Source of the DNA: an uncultured Lachnospiraceae bacterium
Lineage (GTDB): Bacteria > Bacillota > Clostridia > Lachnospirales > Lachnospiraceae
Length of the DNA: 39,987 nt
Direction: 5' to 3'
Assembly (NCBI GenBank): GCA_910585205.1
Contig: CAJUCC010000031.1
Coordinates: 1-39,987 of the forward strand
The translations under genes and the position numbers were made by a program. The notes beneath the pieces were generated by a model, which saw only the letters and a list, made by a program, of their open reading frames with translations, was not told the origin of the DNA and ran no database searches. Below, one piece after another: positions 6,746-15,030 of the stretch. Every line of letters begins with the position of its first letter. The stretch's first letter is position 1.

Positions 6746-8186
6746 GCAGCGCAATCCCTCTGCGAATCCGCTGCAGGGATTCTTCTTTCCCGAGTATTTC
6801 CATAATTTCCGTAGCGCCCGCGGGCGTCATCTGTTTCCCGGAAACCGCCGTCCGCACCGGCCACATCACATAGCCGTTCTTACAGCCTTTTTTCTCCACA
6901 TAGGCCAGAAGGGTCCGATACAATGCATCATTGCCGTAATCCTCCTGCTCCTCCAGCAGCGGCAGCAGTTCGCGCAGCACCTCCAGCGCAGACTCGCATG
7001 TCGTCTTCATCTTTTTGTGACAATACATAGCCGCATCATAGGCCGGCAATGTCTCAAAAAAGTCCACCAGAGCGGGAATATCCGGAAATACTTCAATCCG
7101 CGTCTTCACCATGCCGGCGATTTTGCGCAGATCCAAATCCTTCGTTATCGCTTCGCGCAGATATGGCAGTGCCTTTTCGTAAAACAGATCATCCTCCATC
7201 GCCTTGATATACTCGCCATTCATCCATTTCAGCTTCGTATAATCGAATACGGCCGGCGATTTGGACAGATGATGATAGTCAAACGCCTCCACCAGTTCCT
7301 GCAGGGAAAAAATCTCCCGGGTATCCGAAGGGCTCCAGCCCAGCAGCGCCACAAAGTTTACAATCGTCTCCGTCAAAAATCCCTGCTCCGTCAGATCTTC
7401 ATAGGAACAGTGGCCGCAGCGCTTGGAAAGTTTGTGATGCTCTTCGTCGGTAATCAGCGGGCAGTGCACATAGACCGGCACCTCCCATCCGAACGCTTCA
7501 TAAAGTCTGTTATATTTCGGCGAGGAAGACAGGTATTCATTTCCTCTGACCACATGGGTAATCCCCATCAGATGGTCGTCTACCACATTGGCAAAATTAT
7601 ATGTCGGATACCCGTCGGATTTTATCAGTATCATATCATCCAGTTCGCTGTTTTCCACCGTAATTTCGCCGTATATCTCGTCCTGAAACGATGTCGTCCC
7701 TTCCGTGGGATTATTCTGGCGGATAACATAAGGCACATTGGCCGCCAGTTTTTCCGCAATCTCCTCCTCTGAAAGGGAAAGGCAATGCTTGTCATAGCCA
7801 TTGATCTCTTTTCCGTCCACAACCCTCGCCAGAGACGCCAGACGCTCTTTATCGCAAAAACAGTAATATGCCTCGCCTTTGGCAATCAGTTCTTTCGCAT
7901 ACTGCAGGTATAACCCCTTCGCCTGCCGTTCGCTCTGCACATAAGGGCCAACGCCGCCGTCTTTGTCCGGCCCTTCGTCGTGAACCAGACCGGTATCCCG
8001 CAGCGTACGGTAGATAATATCCACCGCCCCCTCCACAAGCCGCTCCTGATCGGTATCTTCGATCCGTAATATAAATTCGCCGCCCGCATGTCTGGCAATC
8101 AGCCAGGCATACAGCGCCGTCCGCAGATTGCCTACATGCATCCGCCCTGTGGGACTGGGCGCAAACCTTGTTCTGATCTTTTTCAT
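6735..8186 (-). CDS. gltX: Glutamyl-tRNA synthetase
   Basis: A class I aminoacyl-tRNA synthetase of 483 residues, the normal size. It charges tRNA-Glu with glutamate in the cytoplasm; in many Firmicutes the enzyme is non-discriminating and also makes Glu-tRNA-Gln for the amidotransferase pathway. The HIGH-type motif is at the N-terminus (PSPTGRMHVGN, residues 10-20) and the KMSKS-type motif reads KLSKR at 252-256. Also visible are RIEDTDQER (41-49) and VVRGNEYLSSSPKY (212-225). The start ATG overlaps the hydrogenase stop in an ATGA arrangement (8183-8186), and its own end overlaps the helicase start, so the three genes are translated in series. That an essential synthetase sits between a hydrogenase and a helicase is unusual context. 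Confidence 0.97.
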   Translation of the reverse strand: MKKIRTRFAPSPTGRMHVGNLRTALYAWLIARHAGGEFILRIEDTDQERLVEGAVDIIYRTLRDTGLVHDEGPDKDGGVGPYVQSERQAKGLYLQYAKELIAKGEAYYCFCDKERLASLARVVDGKEINGYDKHCLSLSEEEIAEKLAANVPYVIRQNNPTEGTTSFQDEIYGEITVENSELDDMILIKSDGYPTYNFANVVDDHLMGITHVVRGNEYLSSSPKYNRLYEAFGWEVPVYVHCPLITDEEHHKLSKRCGHCSYEDLTEQGFLTETIVNFVALLGWSPSDTREIFSLQELVEAFDYHHLSKSPAVFDYTKLKWMNGEYIKAMEDDLFYEKALPYLREAITKDLDLRKIAGMVKTRIEVFPDIPALVDFFETLPAYDAAMYCHKKMKTTCESALEVLRELLPLLEEQEDYGNDALYRTLLAYVEKKGCKNGYVMWPVRTAVSGKQMTPAGATEIMEILGKEESLQRIRRGIALLEG

Positions 8187-9685
8187 TTCTGTGATTCCTC
8201 CGCTGTCTCAGGGGAAGGCAGTTTTCGCTCTGCCGCCGCCTTAAATTTGCCGACTTCCTTCGCCGCCGCCACAACGGGGATATTGGTACCCGCACCGGCC
8301 ACACAGCCGCCCGGGCAGGCCATGCCCTCGATCAGACAGCCCTTTTTCTTTCCGACCTTGGCGAGCATCAGCATCTTTTTACATTCCGCAAGACTTTCTG
8401 CATGTTCGATATTGACTTCCACATCGGGATAATATTCCCGAATACAGTCCTCGATTGCGCTTGCCACACCGCCCGCCACGCCGTATCCTCTCCCGGCTCC
8501 GGTCGCGCCCTTCAGCTCATCCATGGCCGCGATTTCTTCCAGCAAAATACCCTTTGCCTCAAACATACCGAGCAATTCTTCAAAGGTAATGACAAAATCC
8601 ACATCCGAACGCACCGTCCTTCTCGACGCCTCCAGCTTTTTGGAAGCGCACGGGCCGATAAAGACCACGCTCGAATCGGGATGTTCTTTTTTGATGATCC
8701 GGGCCGTCGCGACCATCGGCGTCAGTTCGTTGGAGATATTGCTGATCGTCTCCGGGAAATATTTCTTTGCCAGCATCGACCAGGACGGACAGCAGGATGT
8801 CAAAAGGAACGGCAGATTTCCGGTCGCCACCTCATGGACATAGTGCTCCGCTTCCGCCATCGCACCCAGATCAGCGCCCAGCGCCGTCTCGTACACATCG
8901 GCGAATCCCAGTTCCTTCAGCGCCGTCTTTAGCATGTCCGGCGTCACCTTAGGGCCGAACTGTCCGGCAAAAGCCGGCGCAACCTGCGCTATAATCTTTT
9001 TCCCCGACTGCATGGCGCGGATCAGCTGAAATATCTGCGACTTATCCGCAATCGCTCCGAACGGACAGCTTACCATGCACTGGCCGCACGATACACACAG
9101 ATCATTGTCAATCACCGCTCTGCCCGACTCGTCGCTCTTGATCGCTCCCACGCCGCAGGCAGCCGCACACGGTCTGACCTGATGCGAAATGGCGTCATAC
9201 GGACAGACCGCCTTGCATTTTCCGCAGCGAATACATTTTTCCTGATCGATATGGGATTTTCCGTTCACCATGGAGATGGCTCCCTTGGGACATACTTCAT
9301 GGCACGGATGCGCCACGCAGCCCATACAGCGGTCAGTCACTTCATATTCATTGACTGGGCAGGCATTGCAAGCCGAAGGAATCACCTGCATCAACGGCGG
9401 TTCATAATATTTTTCATCAATATTACTCTCTTCCATTCCCTGCGATACATGTACAGGGACATTTTCGGGCCGCAGGCTCATACCCATCGCCAGTCGAAGC
9501 TGTTCCCGGATAATGGCCCGTTCCCGGTAAACGCTTTCCCGGTAGGTGGATTCCGAATAATCCACAATCCGGTAAGGCAGCGCTTCCATATCGTCAATCA
9601 GATTTTCCGAATAATAGGCAAGACTCGCGATCTCCTTGAAAACACGCCGCCGCATCTTTCTGACCTGTGTTTCAATTCCTCTCAT
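8183..9685 (-). CDS. Monomeric [FeFe] hydrogenase with several [4Fe-4S] clusters
   Basis: A 500-residue iron-only hydrogenase that should interconvert protons and H2 using ferredoxin-type electrons. Cysteine clusters come first: CMGCVAHPCHEVCP (120-133), CIRCGKCKAVCP (151-162), an odd RPCAAACG (172-178) and CVSCGQCMVSCP (197-208). The H-cluster motifs follow: L1 TSCCPSW (296-302), L2 GPCASKK (344-350) and L3 GMACPGGCVAG (454-464). In L2 the usual Met before Pro-Cys is Gly, which together with the overall layout points to the less studied clostridial group B rather than the HydA1 type. The first 100 residues are an unrecognised charged region. The frame opens with TTG at 9706, but GGAGGAG directly precedes the ATG at 9683-9685, so I start there. 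It lies downstream of feoB, fitting its iron need. No maturation genes (hydEFG) are in the window. Confidence 0.88.
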   Translation of the reverse strand: MRGIETQVRKMRRRVFKEIASLAYYSENLIDDMEALPYRIVDYSESTYRESVYRERAIIREQLRLAMGMSLRPENVPVHVSQGMEESNIDEKYYEPPLMQVIPSACNACPVNEYEVTDRCMGCVAHPCHEVCPKGAISMVNGKSHIDQEKCIRCGKCKAVCPYDAISHQVRPCAAACGVGAIKSDESGRAVIDNDLCVSCGQCMVSCPFGAIADKSQIFQLIRAMQSGKKIIAQVAPAFAGQFGPKVTPDMLKTALKELGFADVYETALGADLGAMAEAEHYVHEVATGNLPFLLTSCCPSWSMLAKKYFPETISNISNELTPMVATARIIKKEHPDSSVVFIGPCASKKLEASRRTVRSDVDFVITFEELLGMFEAKGILLEEIAAMDELKGATGAGRGYGVAGGVASAIEDCIREYYPDVEVNIEHAESLAECKKMLMLAKVGKKKGCLIEGMACPGGCVAGAGTNIPVVAAAKEVGKFKAAAERKLPSPETAEESQK

Positions 9686-9748
9686 AAACTCCTCCATCTT
9701 ATGCAAAACTATGCTTCCGTTTTATTGTCACACAAATAAAAGCGGAAA

Positions 9749-11764
9749 TCAATACCCAATCAACAACCGGCCCGTCTGGTAGATAAGTACCGCCGCCGTC
9801 CACGCCAGCGCCAACTGAAACAATACCATCTTTGCCGTAAATTTCCAGGAACCGCTTTCTTTTTTCACGGTCGCAATCGTGGCCGCGCAGGGAACATACA
9901 GCAGGCAAAACACCATCAGCGCATACGCGTTCAGCGGTCCGAAATCCGGTTTTATCATACGGATATGGCTGACGATTGCCGCCATCCCCGCCTCGGAATT
10001 GGCATTCCCGACACCGAACAAAACGGCAAAGCTGGAGACGACCACCTCTTTTGCCGAAATGCCGGAAATCAGCGCCACGGCAATCTGCCACATATCCAAC
10101 CCCGCAGGTTTCAGTATCGGCATCAGTCCCCTGCCAATTATGGCGCCGAAGCTGCCCGCCGCATTGTCAACCATGCCGTGAGGGCCGAAGTTCAATACAA
10201 ACCAGATAATAATTGAAGCGATGAAGATCGTCGTTCCCGCCTTTTCCAGATAATCCTTTAATTTTGTCCACACGTAAATGCCGATCGTCCTGCCATTGGG
10301 CCGCTTATACTCCGGCAGCTCGATCAGCAGGCAGCCGTCCGTCCCGTCTTTGCTTTTCTCCCGTCCATGTAAAATCAATGCCGCCAGAATCGCCACGCCC
10401 ATGCCGATCGCATACATGGAAAATGCCGCCAGCACCGCGCAGGACGGAAAAAACATGTCGGAAAACAAAACATAGATCGGCAGTCTGGCAGAACAGGACA
10501 TAAACGGCGTAATCAGCATCGTCCTGCGCCGGTCGCGCTCCGTCTCCAGTGCGCGGGTCGCCATAATCGCAGGCACCGTACAGCCAAATCCCAGTACCAT
10601 CGGCAGAAACGCCTTGCCGGAAAGCCCCGCTTTTCCCATCAGATTGTCCATGACATAGGCTACACGGGACATATATCCGCTGTCCTCCAGAAACGCCAAC
10701 GCCAGAAATAAAATTACAATATTGGGAATAAAGGTCAGAATACCGCCGACCCCTGCAATGATGCCGTCCACAATCAGGGAAATCAGCCAGGGCGCACAGG
10801 CCGCCGAGACAAGCAGCGCGGATACCCGGCCTGAAAAAAAAGCCAGCAACTCCTCAAAGCCCGCCTTCAGAAAATCTCCAACCGCAAACGTCAGAAAAAA
10901 GACCAGACACATAATCACCAGAAAAACCGGCACGCCCCAGAAAGGATGCGTCAGTACGCTGTCGATTCTGTCCGTAAAGGCCGCCTTCTTTTCCTTATGA
11001 AACAGGACTTCCTTTACGATTGTCTCAATATAGGCATATTTCATCTGGATGATTTCTTTTTCGTAGCTTTTGTCCACGACATTGATAATGGAAATGGGAT
11101 GCTCACTGCGCACGTCCTCGTCATTTTCCAGCAGTTTGATCGCATGCCAGCGGACACACGAATGGTCCGGAAAACGCGCCCGCATCATCACTTCCAGTTT
11201 GGCAATCTTATTTTCGATCTCGTCTCCGTAAGTGAGTACATTGCCTGCCGCTCCCTCTTCGCAGTGGTGTACCACGGCATGAAGCAAAATGCCAAGCCCC
11301 GTCCGCTTTGCCGCCGACACAGACACCACCGGAATCCCGCCGAGCATCTCCGGCAGCCTGTGCAGATCGATTTCCATGCCGCGTTCTTCCACGATGTCCA
11401 TCATATTCAGCGCCAGAATCACCGGCTTTCCAAGTTCCAGAAGCTGCAGCGTCAGATACAGATTCCGCTCCAGCGAGGACGCATCCACAATATTGACAAT
11501 CGCGTCAATATCGTCATCCATCACGCACTGCCTTGTCACCTTCTCCTCGATCGTATAACAGGTCAGGGAATAGATACCCGGCGTATCCACAATCGTCAGA
11601 CTGCAGTCCTCGTATTCCGCGTATCCTTCTTTTTTCTCCACGGTGACACCCGGCCAGTTCGCCACCTTCAGGCGGGAACCCGTAACGGCATTGAATAAGG
11701 TCGTCTTGCCGCAGTTGGGATTCCCCACAAAAGCTGCCCGAATCTGCTTTTTCTGCCCTGTCAT
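9749..11764 (-). CDS. feoB: Ferrous iron transport protein B
   Basis: A 671-residue FeoB, the GTPase-coupled membrane permease for Fe(II). The N-terminal G domain carries G1 GNPNCGKT (14-21), the switch segment VANWPGVTVEKKEG, G3 DTPG and G4 NMMD. After a helical spacer come the membrane part with two Gate regions (the first near VLGFGCTVPAIMATRALE) and a C-terminal set of helices, ending in a short tail. The start codon overlaps the feoA stop (ATGA at 11761-11764), so the two are translationally coupled. An imperfect inverted repeat (TTCCG plus an A/T stretch, 9715-9747) lies between feoB and the hydrogenase gene but lacks a clear T-run, so read-through is likely. Confidence 0.96.
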   Translation of the reverse strand: MTGQKKQIRAAFVGNPNCGKTTLFNAVTGSRLKVANWPGVTVEKKEGYAEYEDCSLTIVDTPGIYSLTCYTIEEKVTRQCVMDDDIDAIVNIVDASSLERNLYLTLQLLELGKPVILALNMMDIVEERGMEIDLHRLPEMLGGIPVVSVSAAKRTGLGILLHAVVHHCEEGAAGNVLTYGDEIENKIAKLEVMMRARFPDHSCVRWHAIKLLENDEDVRSEHPISIINVVDKSYEKEIIQMKYAYIETIVKEVLFHKEKKAAFTDRIDSVLTHPFWGVPVFLVIMCLVFFLTFAVGDFLKAGFEELLAFFSGRVSALLVSAACAPWLISLIVDGIIAGVGGILTFIPNIVILFLALAFLEDSGYMSRVAYVMDNLMGKAGLSGKAFLPMVLGFGCTVPAIMATRALETERDRRRTMLITPFMSCSARLPIYVLFSDMFFPSCAVLAAFSMYAIGMGVAILAALILHGREKSKDGTDGCLLIELPEYKRPNGRTIGIYVWTKLKDYLEKAGTTIFIASIIIWFVLNFGPHGMVDNAAGSFGAIIGRGLMPILKPAGLDMWQIAVALISGISAKEVVVSSFAVLFGVGNANSEAGMAAIVSHIRMIKPDFGPLNAYALMVFCLLYVPCAATIATVKKESGSWKFTAKMVLFQLALAWTAAVLIYQTGRLLIGY

Positions 11765-12018
11765 ACAGCGTTTTCCCCCTTTTCTCCCGCGTGCGGCGCC
11801 GGCTCCTTTACTTCAATGCAGGCGGAAATATGCCTGCCAAGCGCCAGACGGGTCCCCCTTACCTGTACGATCATGGCTCCCTTTTTTTTCCGGTTTAAAA
11901 TGCTCACCCATGTGCCGTCATTGATCCCCAGAGCCTGCAGTCTGCGGGTCACGGCTTCCTCTACAAACACGCCTTCCACCTGGTAGGAAGCGCCTGCTGT
12001 TCCGTCATATAAAGTCAT
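11761..12018 (-). CDS. feoA: Ferrous iron transport protein A
   Basis: An 85-residue SH3-like FeoA protein, partner and probable activator of FeoB at the cytoplasmic side of the membrane. Recognisable elements are RRLQALGINDGTWVSIL and the final beta-strand region RGTRLALGRHISACIEV, typical of the family. The open frame extends to 12105, but its first 29 codons cover the likely promoter region; I start at the ATG at 12016-12018, which is preceded by CAGGACGAAAGCG. The stop overlaps the feoB start. Two dyad features lie upstream: a short A/T-rich palindrome at 12045-12063, possibly an iron-dependent operator, and a larger structured segment at 12109-12259. Confidence 0.9.
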   Translation of the reverse strand: MTLYDGTAGASYQVEGVFVEEAVTRRLQALGINDGTWVSILNRKKKGAMIVQVRGTRLALGRHISACIEVKEPAPHAGEKGENAV

Positions 12019-12044
12019 CGCTTTCGTCCTGCGTACCTTCCTGA

Positions 12045-12063
12045 AAGATAAAAATATCTTATC
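12045..12063. promoter_or_regulatory. A/T-rich palindrome in front of feoA, possible metal-regulator operator
   Basis: AAGATA (12045-12050) and TATCTT (12055-12060) form a perfect dyad; the wider sequence also reads GATAA...TTATC. It lies about 30 bases before the feoA start and overlaps a weak minus-strand -10 (TAAGAT). Fur and DtxR-type operators are A/T-rich dyads of this kind, but the match is loose. Confidence 0.35.
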
Positions 12064-12108
12064 ACAGATAGCAGGTAAAGTCACGTTTATTTGGGAGGTT
12101 ATCACTTT

Positions 12109-12259
12109 CCGGCAGAGAAAAGCAGTCTCAATATTTGTCTTGCAGACTATCGGTTATGTAATAAAGAGAATCTCAGCCGCTGTTTCCGGTTGATTCACAA
12201 GCACATCATCCCGGTTCCCAGCGGCTGTTCGTCGTCTGCTTCGGCGTTCTCTCTGCCGG
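12109..12259 (-). other. Nested inverted-repeat segment between spoVAF and feoA
   Basis: An outer perfect 10-bp inverted repeat (CCGGCAGAGA at 12109-12118, its complement at 12250-12259) encloses an inner 8-bp one (AGCCGCTG at 12175-12182, CAGCGGCT at 12219-12226). On the minus strand AAGCAG/CTGCTT and AGTCT/AGACT pairs also fit inside. It could be a leader RNA of feoAB, a 3' end of spoVAF mRNA, or a small RNA. It matches no riboswitch class I can name. Confidence 0.45.
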
Positions 12260-12279
12260 TCTATTACAGTGTCCCACTT

Positions 12280-13707
12280 TTATTTTTTCGCTCCCGGCAG
12301 ACGCAGTCGGAACACTCTGCGCATCAGTTCTTTGCCATGAAACGGAATCAGCGGATAAATGTAGCTGGTATTTGCCACGGTGCGGTTGCAGGCAATGCTG
12401 AGAATGCAGAGCACAATGGCCCCGATATAACCCCAGATGCCAAACAGAGCGGTCGCAATCAGGTTGATAATCCGCATAAATTTCAGGGCATAGCCGAGCT
12501 CGTAGCTGGACTGGGTGTAATTGGCGATGGCCACAAAGGCCATATAGAGCATTACTTCACTGTTAAACCAGCCGCTGTTCACGGAAAACTCTCCCAATAC
12601 CAGCGCCGCCATCACACTGAGCGGTGTGCTGAGCATATTCGGGGTGTTAACCGCCGCCAGCCGCAGGCCGTCTATGGCCAGTTCCAGTATCAAAAACTGC
12701 CAGATCAGCGGCAGATTCATCTCGTCTTTTACACGGATAAAATCAAACGCCTCCGGTATCCACTGCGCATTCTGCATCAAAAGCAGGTAGGTGGGCGTCA
12801 GAAAATAGGTGATAAAGGCGATCAGAAACCGCGAAAAGCGCAGATACGTCCCCGTAATCGGCGGAAAGTAGTAATCGTCGGCCTCATCGATCACGTCAAA
12901 CACCGTAGTCGGCGTAATCATGGCCGAGGGAGAGTTATCCACCAGAATCACAATATTGCCTTCCAGCACATGGGCAGCCGCCGTGTCCGGCCGTTCCGTA
13001 AACTTAAACTTGGGAAAGGGATTGAACCAGCTCCGTTTGTACAGGCATTCTGCCAGACTTTCCTGATTCATCGTCAGTGCATCCACCCGGATATTGCGGA
13101 TCCCGTCTTTAATCTTATCCAGAAATGCATGATCCACCCGGGAATCCATATAACACAAAACAATATCCGTCTGTGAACTCTCGCCCGCATTCATCATTTC
13201 CATCCGCAGATCGGTACTGCGGATCCGCCGGCGGATCAGCGCCGTATTGAATACAACCGTCTCCACAAAGCCGTCTTTGGACCCGCGCAGTACCTTGTCC
13301 TTTTCCGGCTCGGATACGCTTCTGGCCGGATACGTGCGCGAATCCAGCAGTATGGCCTTGTCATAACCATCGACCATCAGAATCAACACGCCGGACATCA
13401 GATTGTGAATGATGTCTTCCCAGACTTTGCTCACATCCACTTCCACATACGGCATATGCTTTTTCAGCATGTCGTGTACGTTATCTGCCATCTCGTCTTC
13501 CGTAAGTTCGATCAGATATTGCAGTATCTTTTCCATCAGTTCGTCTTTGCAGAAACCGTCGATAAAATAAAAGCAGGCTTCTCTCCCGCCGATATGAATC
13601 ACACGGTAAACCACGTCAAAGTTGGTTCCGATGGCAAGTGTCTTTTTCATATAATCGAGATCGGGACCAAGTTTTCCCGTCATTTCAGACTTTGTATGAG
13701 TATCCAA
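12280..13707 (-). CDS. spoVAF: Spore germination protein of the GerA family, SpoVAF type
   Basis: A 475-residue protein. The soluble N-terminal half contains VLILMVDGYDKAILLDSRTYPARS, RGSKDGFVETVVFNTALIRRRI and the segment DNSPSAMITPTTVFDVIDEADDYY; the second half has about five membrane helices and ends PLIPFHGKELMRRVF plus LPGAKK. This order and ending closely follow B. subtilis SpoVAF rather than GerAA. SpoVAF sits in the spore inner membrane and helps dipicolinic acid release during germination. The usual spoVA neighbours and the GerB/GerC partners are absent. The start is TTG at 13705-13707 with AAAGGAG eleven bases upstream; no ATG is better placed. A sigma-G-like promoter lies just upstream, agreeing with forespore expression. 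Confidence 0.82.
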   Translation of the reverse strand: MDTHTKSEMTGKLGPDLDYMKKTLAIGTNFDVVYRVIHIGGREACFYFIDGFCKDELMEKILQYLIELTEDEMADNVHDMLKKHMPYVEVDVSKVWEDIIHNLMSGVLILMVDGYDKAILLDSRTYPARSVSEPEKDKVLRGSKDGFVETVVFNTALIRRRIRSTDLRMEMMNAGESSQTDIVLCYMDSRVDHAFLDKIKDGIRNIRVDALTMNQESLAECLYKRSWFNPFPKFKFTERPDTAAAHVLEGNIVILVDNSPSAMITPTTVFDVIDEADDYYFPPITGTYLRFSRFLIAFITYFLTPTYLLLMQNAQWIPEAFDFIRVKDEMNLPLIWQFLILELAIDGLRLAAVNTPNMLSTPLSVMAALVLGEFSVNSGWFNSEVMLYMAFVAIANYTQSSYELGYALKFMRIINLIATALFGIWGYIGAIVLCILSIACNRTVANTSYIYPLIPFHGKELMRRVFRLRLPGAKK

Positions 13708-13741
13708 TTTCCAATAAGCTCCTTTCGGCTGTTCTGGAAAT

Positions 13742-13772
13742 TAGTATGTCTGCAATCCGGTCGTCTTATACT
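13742..13772 (-). promoter_or_regulatory. Sigma-G-like promoter of spoVAF
   Basis: The minus strand has AGTATA (13767-13772), an 18-base spacer and CATACTA (13742-13748), the last identical to the sigma-G -10 consensus. It lies 35 bases before the spoVAF start and overlaps the stop codon of the preceding chromate-transporter gene. Confidence 0.6.
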
Positions 13773-14338
13773 GCTCCCATCAGGACATATGCCAGTGTCC
13801 CCACCACGCCGCTGCCAAGAATAATCGTAATGGCGTTCATTTTGTATTTTCTGAGTAAAAACAACGCCACGGCGAAAATACCCAATTCCACAAAGCGGAC
13901 ATCGCGCAGGATAATCTCCGACAGTTCGGCCTGAAACAGACCGAGCATCAGAATCGATGAGCCGGCCGAAGCGATCAGCGCCACCACGGCAGGCCGCATG
14001 GCGCCGAGCACGACCTGCACACCGCTTACGGTGCGGTATTTATAATAAAAATATGCCAGAATCAGGCAGATACAGAAAGAGGGAATGATACAGCCGATCG
14101 TACACAACAAAACGCCGCCTACTCCCGCTATCCGCATACCGACAAACGTGGCCGAATTGATCGAGATCGGTCCCGGCGTCATCTCGGCCACTGTAATCAG
14201 ATCCGAAAACTCCTCCATCGTCAGGAGGGCATGGATATTGACGATCTGTTCCTGGATCAGCGGAATCGCCGCATAGCCGCCGCCGACGCTGAACAGACCA
14301 ACCTGTATAAAGGAAAAAAACAGTTTTAATAATAACAT
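13766..14338 (-). CDS. Chromate transporter, short CHR type, second of a pair
   Basis: A 190-residue membrane protein of the CHR family. The signature FSFIQVGLFSVGGGYAAIPLI (residues 9-29) and MTPGPISINSATFVGMRIAG (53-72) are the usual two conserved stretches of a half-size CHR domain, followed by several hydrophobic helices. Short CHR proteins work as pairs of divergent halves with opposite membrane topology; the partner gene is immediately upstream, whose stop codon touches this start. CHR proteins export chromate in exchange for sulfate in some bacteria, but in anaerobes without chromate exposure the natural substrate is uncertain. Translation is probably coupled to the first half; GGTGG lies just before the ATG. 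Confidence 0.88.
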   Translation of the reverse strand: MLLLKLFFSFIQVGLFSVGGGYAAIPLIQEQIVNIHALLTMEEFSDLITVAEMTPGPISINSATFVGMRIAGVGGVLLCTIGCIIPSFCICLILAYFYYKYRTVSGVQVVLGAMRPAVVALIASAGSSILMLGLFQAELSEIILRDVRFVELGIFAVALFLLRKYKMNAITIILGSGVVGTLAYVLMGAV

Positions 14339-14914
14339 TTAAGCCACCGTTCCTTTCTTTTTCCGGATTGTCACCGCCAGATCAACTAGGCCGATCCCCA
14401 GACAGGTCAGGATGATTAACATTGCGCTGACATCGAGAATATAGGTGGCTGTAAATGCCGTTATCATCATTACGATATACAAAATCCGTTTGGTTTTCAG
14501 TACATTGCCCGCCAGATTGATGACCACGTCAAATATAACCGCAGCCACGCCTGCCCGCATAACCTGCAGCGCTGTGGCAATATAAGGATTGGTACGGAAT
14601 TGTTCATAAAACAGAGAAATAATGGAAATAATAATCATCGGCGGAAGTATCGTCCCGCATATCGCTGTCAGAGAGCCAACAACCCCTGCCAGCCGGTATC
14701 CGATAATCACGGACGCGTTTACCGGGAGCGGGCCGGGAGCCGACTGGGTGATTGCGGTTACATCCAGCATTTCGTCCTCTTCCAGCCACTGCAGCTCTTC
14801 CACATACTTTTTTTTCATCAGAGAGACAATTACAAATCCACCGCCGAATGTACAGGCGCTCAGGATAAACATGGATTTGAACAATGTCCACAACTTACTG
14901 TAATCTTTTTTCAT
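14339..14914 (-). CDS. Chromate transporter, short CHR type, first of a pair
   Basis: A 191-residue half-size CHR protein. It shows CTFGGGFVIVSLMKKKYVE and QSAPGPLPVNASVIIGYRLAG, the same two family signatures as its neighbour, and four or more hydrophobic helices after them. I place the start at the ATG at 14912-14914 because GGGAGGCCGTT precedes it; the frame runs on to 14992 but the extra 26 residues look like upstream sequence. It ends directly where the second CHR gene begins, so the two form one operon and probably a heterodimeric anion exporter in the cytoplasmic membrane. I see no regulator beside them and no convincing promoter in the 116 bases before the gene. Confidence 0.88.
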   Translation of the reverse strand: MKKDYSKLWTLFKSMFILSACTFGGGFVIVSLMKKKYVEELQWLEEDEMLDVTAITQSAPGPLPVNASVIIGYRLAGVVGSLTAICGTILPPMIIISIISLFYEQFRTNPYIATALQVMRAGVAAVIFDVVINLAGNVLKTKRILYIVMMITAFTATYILDVSAMLIILTCLGIGLVDLAVTIRKKKGTVA

Positions 14915-15030
14915 AACGGCCTCCCGTTTCACATAATAATCGATGCCATCCGGCAATGATAGTATGCCATAAGCGATCATATCTCTATGCATCGGTTTCC
15001 GAAAAAGATTGACCGTACACCTGTATCTGT

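Noticed and set aside
9715..9747. Terminator between feoB and the hydrogenase gene
   Set aside because: The stem is mostly A/T with a bulge and there is no T-run after it on the minus strand, so it is at most a processing or pausing site.
12109..12259. Cobalamin riboswitch before feoA
   Set aside because: A GGGAACCGG...GTGAATC...CCGG stretch recalls the core, but the B12 box with its ACCTGCC part is missing and the loop is too long.
12280..13707. GerAA-type nutrient receptor subunit
   Set aside because: No GerB or GerC partner genes nearby, the N-terminus is short, and sequence blocks and ending follow SpoVAF.
13766..14914. Heavy-metal resistance island around the CHR pair
   Set aside because: No other metal resistance gene or mobile element is adjacent; short CHR pairs are common in anaerobes without chromate exposure.
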